Under the pieces are notes generated by a model that was not told the DNA's origin, did no database searches, and saw only the letters and a program-made list of their open reading frames with translations. This document shows, piece after piece, positions 36,267 through 40,538 of a DNA stretch of 40,538 nt. The position numbers and the translations under genes are program-made. The stretch comes from Saccharibacillus qingshengii. Lineage in GTDB: Bacteria; Bacillota; Bacilli; Paenibacillales; Paenibacillaceae. The stretch lies in contig NZ_JAAZWC010000037.1 of assembly GCF_013185195.1 (NCBI RefSeq), forward strand, positions 1 to 40,538, written 5' to 3'. Positions within the stretch are counted from its first letter, which is position 1, and each line of letters starts with the position of its first letter.

Positions 36267-38706
36267 CGTCAAGCTCATCACCCGCAACCTGGGGGATGAG
36301 CTGATTGCGGGGATGCAGAATGCGACAGGGATCTATATCATGACGTCTTTTCTTATGCAGTCCGGAGTTAATCTGCTGGCTCCGCATCTGAAAAAGGCGC
36401 TGGACCGCGGGGCCGAGGTAAAGATGCTGGCGGGAGATTATCTGTACATCACCCAGCCGGAAGGGCTGCGGAAGCTGCTGAATATCGACGATCGGCTCGA
36501 AGCGCGGCTGTGGCGGAGTATGGGAACGTCTTTTCATCCCAAAGCTTATCTGTTCGACTACGAAAATGGGGAAGGGCTGCTCATCGTCGGCTCTTCCAAT
36601 TTTTCGTTTTCGGCGATGAAGACGGGGTATGAGTGGAATCTGGCGATGAACGCGCAGGCGGAGCCGTATACGTTCCGCAGCGCGATGGATCAATTCATGG
36701 AGAACCTGTATCACGACGCCACGCTGCCGCTGACAGAGGATACGATCGCGCTGTACGAAGAAGAGTATCTGCTTAATCACCGCAAGAATCCCGAGCTGCA
36801 GCGGCAGGTGATCGAGATGGAGGAAGCCGAAGCGGATATTGGGGATGTGCAGACGGAAGAGGCATCGGCAGAGGAGCAGCAGACGGAGACGACAATCCGG
36901 CCGCGCCCTGCTCAAGAGATGGCGTTGGATGCGCTGACGGCCACGATCGAGGAAGAGTACGACCGCGCAATGGTGGTTATGGCGACCGGACTTGGGAAAA
37001 CGTATTTGGCGGCTTTTTTGGCGAAAAGGTATCAAAGGGTTCTGTTCGTCGCGCACCGCGAAGAGATTCTCAAGCAGGCAGTCCGCTCGTTCACGCACGT
37101 TCTTCCGGAGCGCAGCCACGGTCTCTATAACGGGCAGAGCAAGGATAGCGATGCGGACTGCGTGTTTGCTTCGATCTATACGCTGGGGATGAAAAAGCAT
37201 CGGGAGACGTTTGCGCCGTATGCTTTTGACCTGATTGTCATCGACGAGTTCCATCATGCGGCAGCGAGATCGTATCAGTCGGTGATCGACTATTTCAAAC
37301 CGCAGTTTATGCTGGGCATTACGGCGACGCCGGATCGGATGGACGGGCAGGACGTGTATGCGCTGTGCGGCGGGAATGTGGCGTACCGGATTCATTTTAT
37401 CGAGGCGATCCGGAGGGAATGGCTGGCGCCTTTCCAGTATTACGGCGTGCACGACGAGACGGACTATTCGGGCATTCGCTGGCTGGGCAGCCATTACGAC
37501 GAGGAGCAGCTGCTTGCGGCGCAGCTTCGGGAAGAGTATGCGGAGCGCGTATATGAAGCTTGGATGCTTAGAAGGCAGACACGGACGATCGCGTTCTGTT
37601 CGTCGATCCAGCAGGCGGATTATTTGTCGGACTACTTCTGCACACGCGGTAACCGGACGCTCAGCCTGCATTCGCGTACCCGTGAGATGAGCCGGGACGA
37701 AGCGATCCGCAGGCTGGACAATGCCGAGCTGGAAGTACTGTTCACCGTCGATCTGTTCAATGAAGGCACGGACATTCCGAGCGTCGATACGCTGCTGTTC
37801 GTCCGGCCAACCGAGTCGCTGACCGTGTTCACTCAGCAGATAGGCCGGGGTCTGCGTCTGGCGGAAGGCAAATCGCACTGCGTCATTATCGACCTGATCG
37901 GAAACTACCGGAACGCGGATGTGAAGCTGAGTTTGTTTGCGGATTATGGGGAAGAGTCGGATGTGAAAAAAGACCGTCTCACAGCGGTTCCAGCTTTGCC
38001 GGACAGCTGCTCGATCCAATTGGAGACGGCGGTCGTCAATCTGCTGGATGAACTGAGCCGCAAACGCGCGCCATACCGGGAGAAGCTGCATCGCGATTTC
38101 CTCGATCTCAAAGGCGAGCTGGGCCGCATTCCGACCTATCTGGAGCTGCATTTACAGGGGCGGTCCGTGAGCAAAGGCTATCGGGACGAATTCGGGTCTT
38201 ACGTAGGTTTCCTGAGCTGGGCCGAGATGTTGAATGAGCGGGAACAGCAGGTGTACGAGCGTTATGAGGCTTGGCTGCGCGACGCGGAGAAGACAGTCAT
38301 GACCAAAAGCTACAAGATGATCGTGCTGCTGTATATGCTGGAACGCGGCGCGGATCGTTGGAACGAGCCGGTGACGGCTGAGGAAGCGGCAGCATTTTTC
38401 CACGGGTATCTGACGGAGAAGGAATACCGCAAGCGGATCGACTTTTCGGGCAAAGAAGCCAAAGCGTTATGGAACTGGAACGAGCAGACGCGAAGTAAGG
38501 TGACGAAGCTGATCGCGGACATGCCAATGAGCAAGTGGGCGGGGGCGAAAGGCAGTCAGGTGGAGTTTGCGGATGGGGCGTTCGGGTTGGCGTTTGAAAT
38601 GGCGGAAGAAGATAAGGAGCTGCTGCACCGGTGGACGCAGGAGGTTTGCGAGTATCGGCTGCATGTGCATTTTGAACGGCGGGCACAGACTGGACGTTCT
38701 CAATAA
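36250..38706 (+). CDS. PLD-nuclease/SF2 helicase fusion, 818 aa
   Basis: Translation is coupled to the MazG-like gene (17-base overlap, no clear ribosome site). Residues 1-150 are a phospholipase D-like nuclease module: SFHPKAYLF (His96, Lys98) and GSSNFSFSAM form one HKD motif. After an acidic linker an SF2 helicase follows: MATGLGKTYLAA (Walker A, about 245-253), VIDEFHH (about 328), ITATPDRMD, and FNEGTDIPSVD with QQIGRGLRL (about 505-540). The C-terminal 250 residues are a helical domain like those following such helicases (DUF3427-like; tentative). The likely role is ATP-driven DNA processing or restriction. It differs from DrmC, which is a stand-alone PLD protein, but might supply PLD activity next to a DISARM lacking drmC. 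Confidence 0.88.
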   Translation: MSTNLNVKLITRNLGDELIAGMQNATGIYIMTSFLMQSGVNLLAPHLKKALDRGAEVKMLAGDYLYITQPEGLRKLLNIDDRLEARLWRSMGTSFHPKAYLFDYENGEGLLIVGSSNFSFSAMKTGYEWNLAMNAQAEPYTFRSAMDQFMENLYHDATLPLTEDTIALYEEEYLLNHRKNPELQRQVIEMEEAEADIGDVQTEEASAEEQQTETTIRPRPAQEMALDALTATIEEEYDRAMVVMATGLGKTYLAAFLAKRYQRVLFVAHREEILKQAVRSFTHVLPERSHGLYNGQSKDSDADCVFASIYTLGMKKHRETFAPYAFDLIVIDEFHHAAARSYQSVIDYFKPQFMLGITATPDRMDGQDVYALCGGNVAYRIHFIEAIRREWLAPFQYYGVHDETDYSGIRWLGSHYDEEQLLAAQLREEYAERVYEAWMLRRQTRTIAFCSSIQQADYLSDYFCTRGNRTLSLHSRTREMSRDEAIRRLDNAELEVLFTVDLFNEGTDIPSVDTLLFVRPTESLTVFTQQIGRGLRLAEGKSHCVIIDLIGNYRNADVKLSLFADYGEESDVKKDRLTAVPALPDSCSIQLETAVVNLLDELSRKRAPYREKLHRDFLDLKGELGRIPTYLELHLQGRSVSKGYRDEFGSYVGFLSWAEMLNEREQQVYERYEAWLRDAEKTVMTKSYKMIVLLYMLERGADRWNEPVTAEEAAAFFHGYLTEKEYRKRIDFSGKEAKALWNWNEQTRSKVTKLIADMPMSKWAGAKGSQVEFADGAFGLAFEMAEEDKELLHRWTQEVCEYRLHVHFERRAQTGRSQ

Positions 38707-38707
38707 G

Positions 38708-38747
38708 AAAGCACGGTTCCGTCGCAATCGCGGAGCCGTGCTTTTTA
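38708..38747. terminator. Terminator after the PLD-helicase
   Basis: AAAGCACGGTTCCG pairs with CGGAGCCGTGCTTT and is followed by Ts. It lies between converging genes. Confidence 0.85.
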
Positions 38748-38755
38748 ATATAAAT

Positions 38756-39427
38756 TCAATCTAATTGTTCTTCTCCGACTAGCAGTTGCTCCAACTTGGA
38801 TCGAACTTCTTGAAAGTATGAGTCCTGACAAATAAGATCTAATCCTTCTGCCGGAATGGTCACAAACTGTTTCTCGACAAAGTCGTATAACCGTTTCTCT
38901 TCGGGAGCACAGAATAAGAGATAAACAATGAAATCTTTGATGTTTCGAGTCACCAAGATGGCGTCGTTCAAATAGGCGGAGACGAGAATTCGAGCGTCGG
39001 AAGTTTGCAAGTATTCTATTTTATAGCTGCTTTTCCCATGCTGCATAGTCGTCTGCTGCTTAGGAATGAGATGTTCACGATAATGATGGATGACATAGCT
39101 GCTGAACTTTCTTAGGTCGTATTCCAAAGAAAGCGACAAATCAAATGAATCGATCAACAAGCTTTCGATGATTATACGGAGTTTATCTTGTTTTTGTAGA
39201 GTTAAGCTGTGCATTTGGATATCCAATTCAGCAACAACTTCTTTAGGCAGCATAATTTCGGTACGCCTGGCTAATGTCTCTTCTTGTACAGTACCCCAGA
39301 ATTCGATCGCTGCTTGTTTAAGGCGACGTTCTTCCAAAGAACTATTTCGTCCGACTTGATATCTGATTACGTTTGTATCCATCATATAAACTTGGACAGT
39401 ATCAGTTGAAGGAAAAGAAGTCGTCAT
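38756..39427 (-). CDS. PIN-domain protein, probable toxin, 223 aa
   Basis: The start at 39427 follows AAGGAAG and overlaps the stop of the upstream gene by a few bases, so the pair is coupled. The N-terminal VYMMDTNVIRYQVG has the first PIN aspartate. MLPKEVVAELD supplies a conserved Glu. DARILVSAYLNDAILVTRNIKDF gives the later acids of the fold. RNase activity is expected from the family. With the preceding HTH-containing protein it forms a likely type II toxin-antitoxin pair. Composition is more AT-rich than the PLD-helicase next to it. Confidence 0.75.
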   Translation of the reverse strand: MTTSFPSTDTVQVYMMDTNVIRYQVGRNSSLEERRLKQAAIEFWGTVQEETLARRTEIMLPKEVVAELDIQMHSLTLQKQDKLRIIIESLLIDSFDLSLSLEYDLRKFSSYVIHHYREHLIPKQQTTMQHGKSSYKIEYLQTSDARILVSAYLNDAILVTRNIKDFIVYLLFCAPEEKRLYDFVEKQFVTIPAEGLDLICQDSYFQEVRSKLEQLLVGEEQLD

Positions 39428-39428
39428 A

Positions 39429-39986
39429 TTACTGATCTTCCTTTTCTTCTTCAAGTTCTTCGACCCACATCTCCTGTGCAAGCTTCGCTGCTTTGGCTGT
39501 ACGCTGGAATTGTTGTTCTCTCTCCTGAAGGAAATCATCAAATCTGTTTTCCTCTTCAAATTGGTCAGCCCAAATCCTCCAAGAAGAATGTTCTCCGGCA
39601 ACTTGCTCAGCCTTATATTTTCCCGAGATACAATTGCGTCTGACCTGCTGCATAGTGATACCTTTATAGTTTGAAACTTCGCGTACAGTGAGGAATTTCG
39701 GCGGAACAGGCTTTTCCGTGAGGGTATATTGCTCTTCAATTTCTATATTGTGAAGAACTCGCCGTACCTCTTCCTGAACGTCGCCGTCTTCGATAGTTTT
39801 TGAAAATTCATTTTGAAGTTCCGGAGACAGCTTTGCTTGTGCTTGTTGAAGTTTTCTTTCGGCTCGAAGTTTGAGAATATGAGCCTGCACCAGCGTATCG
39901 GCATCGGTTTCGCTGATTACCATCTTTTTAAGAATCCAATTTTTGAGGCCATCATAAGAAGAATCTTTTTGCTTAAGGCTTCCCAT
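39429..39986 (-). CDS. HTH (excisionase/MerR-like) protein, probable antitoxin, 185 aa
   Basis: The ATG at 39986 follows a GGAG site with usable spacing. Residues about 1-90 are helical and charged. Residues about 98-140 hold an excisionase-type winged HTH (FLTVREVSNYKGITMQQVRR, then ISGKYKAEQVAGEHSSWRI). The C-terminus is strongly acidic (VEELEEEKEDQ), as in antitoxin tails that cap a toxin. The order of DNA-binding gene first and PIN gene second with overlap supports an antitoxin role. Confidence 0.7.
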   Translation of the reverse strand: MGSLKQKDSSYDGLKNWILKKMVISETDADTLVQAHILKLRAERKLQQAQAKLSPELQNEFSKTIEDGDVQEEVRRVLHNIEIEEQYTLTEKPVPPKFLTVREVSNYKGITMQQVRRNCISGKYKAEQVAGEHSSWRIWADQFEEENRFDDFLQEREQQFQRTAKAAKLAQEMWVEELEEEKEDQ

Positions 39987-40071
39987 AGACGACTCAACTC
40001 CTTTTGTTTTATGCTAAAAATATACCACAAGTTTAGCGAAAAGAACATTTGGAACATGGGAGGATAGGTAT

Positions 40072-40311
40072 ATGGATAAAATCAAAAATTTGCTTTTGAA
40101 TGGACACGAAGGTTATGAATTAGAATTTAAAGCCGTTCAATATTCTCCAGCATATCTTGCGGAATTAATCAAAGATATCGTAGCTATGGCGAACTGTCAT
40201 ATAGAAGGCGACAAATATATTATCGTAGGTATAAAAGAGCTGCCAAAAGGAAATGAATACAAGGGGATTGCTGCTGAAGAGTTTAAAAGAGATATAAAAG
40301 GCATGAAATAA
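40072..40311 (+). CDS. Truncated AlbA_2 (Schlafen-type) domain protein, 79 aa
   Basis: GGGAGG precedes ATG 40072. The sequence (YELEFKAVQ, LIKDIVAMANCHIEG, YIIVGIKE) matches the first half to two thirds of an AlbA_2 domain, found in Schlafen-like ATP-dependent regulators and helicases. Intact domains run to about 120 residues and are usually followed by more sequence. This frame stops after IKGMK. It is probably a broken gene, though a short functional form cannot be excluded. Confidence 0.6.
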   Translation: MDKIKNLLLNGHEGYELEFKAVQYSPAYLAELIKDIVAMANCHIEGDKYIIVGIKELPKGNEYKGIAAEEFKRDIKGMK

Positions 40312-40331
40312 CTGCAGAAAGGGGTCTGAAT

Positions 40332-40475
40332 ATGTCAACTAAAAAAGCTAAAGTGCTATCTTTGATCTTCATGATTTTATTATTGATCCCCGTTATCATC
40401 TATTTTTCTGTACAAGCTAAATTAAATACCCTTGAAAAAGGGTTAACGAATTATTTAATAAAAGACGGATTGTAA
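40332..40475 (+). CDS. Small single-pass membrane protein, 47 aa
   Basis: AAAGGGG lies before ATG 40332, 20 bases after the AlbA_2 fragment. The product has a basic N-terminus, one strong helix (VLSLIFMILLLIPVIIYF) and a short polar tail with Lys and Glu. I do not know its function. It may belong to the same transcript as the fragment before it. Confidence 0.5.
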   Translation: MSTKKAKVLSLIFMILLLIPVIIYFSVQAKLNTLEKGLTNYLIKDGL

Positions 40476-40538
40476 AATGAAGTGCAACACCTCGAACTGA
40501 ATATAAAAAGGCCCACGGCCGGATTCGTGTAGAATGAA

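Noticed and set aside
36250-36700. N-terminal PLD module of the helicase as the missing drmC
   Set aside because: It is fused in frame to a helicase, has resident GC-rich codon use and is coupled to the MazG-like gene, so it is not a DISARM drmC.
36157-38151. Open frame of 664 codons on the minus strand
   Set aside because: It is antisense to the PLD-helicase, Arg-rich and without a plausible start.
1-40538. CRISPR arrays, tRNA or rRNA genes, IS elements
   Set aside because: No regularly spaced repeats, cloverleaf-like sequences, rRNA segments or transposase motifs were seen on reading both strands.

Overview
The window looks like chromosome from a motile, spore-forming member of the Bacillales, most likely Paenibacillaceae (Paenibacillus or Saccharibacillus type). 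The evidence is strong AGGAGG ribosome sites, GC-rich codon third positions in the resident genes, chemoreceptors behind sigma-D-type promoters, a KapD-like exonuclease, a CcpA-like cre site and a family of small DUF4181-like membrane proteins. No rRNA, tRNA, CRISPR array, integrase or transposase was found.

The left part (1-18,500) is mostly housekeeping and accessory metabolism. It holds a chemoreceptor broken by a 9-G tract, a small hypothetical gene, a PD-(D/E)XK nuclease-like protein with a winged helix, and an AraC regulator divergent from a GH31 glycosidase that is split by a 67-bp imperfect duplication. It continues with a small STAS-like protein, a KAS III-like enzyme with an atypical active site, an aldo/keto reductase, an exported NAGPA-type protein, a second chemoreceptor, a cluster of DUF4181-like genes (one decayed), a WYL regulator and a DEDDh exonuclease.

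The right part (18,500-40,500) is a defence island. In order it carries: an McrBC pair whose McrB has an EVE-like domain inserted inside the AAA+ module; a decayed C-terminal piece of a second mcrC; an XRE / ImmA-IrrE protease / PIN operon with a 24-bp perfect palindrome at its promoter; a NERD-UvrD helicase broken in two ways; a clearly AT-rich block (about 26,480-35,930) encoding a class 2 DISARM system in the order drmE-drmA-drmB-drmMII with no drmC; a GC-rich two-gene operon of a MazG-like (COG4997-type) pyrophosphohydrolase and a PLD-SF2 helicase; an HTH/PIN toxin-antitoxin-like pair; and a truncated AlbA_2 (Schlafen-type) fragment.

The composition contrast suggests that DISARM was acquired horizontally and landed in an older GC-rich helicase neighbourhood. 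The NERD-UvrD remnant may be collateral damage. The DISARM genes are spaced as one transcription unit: DrmA (helicase), DrmB (DUF1998-like) and DrmE are the restriction side, and DrmMII marks self DNA with 5-methylcytosine. The missing DrmC (a PLD protein), with a PLD-helicase encoded just downstream, is the point I would follow first. The MazG/PLD-helicase pair is the best candidate here for a system that is not well described.
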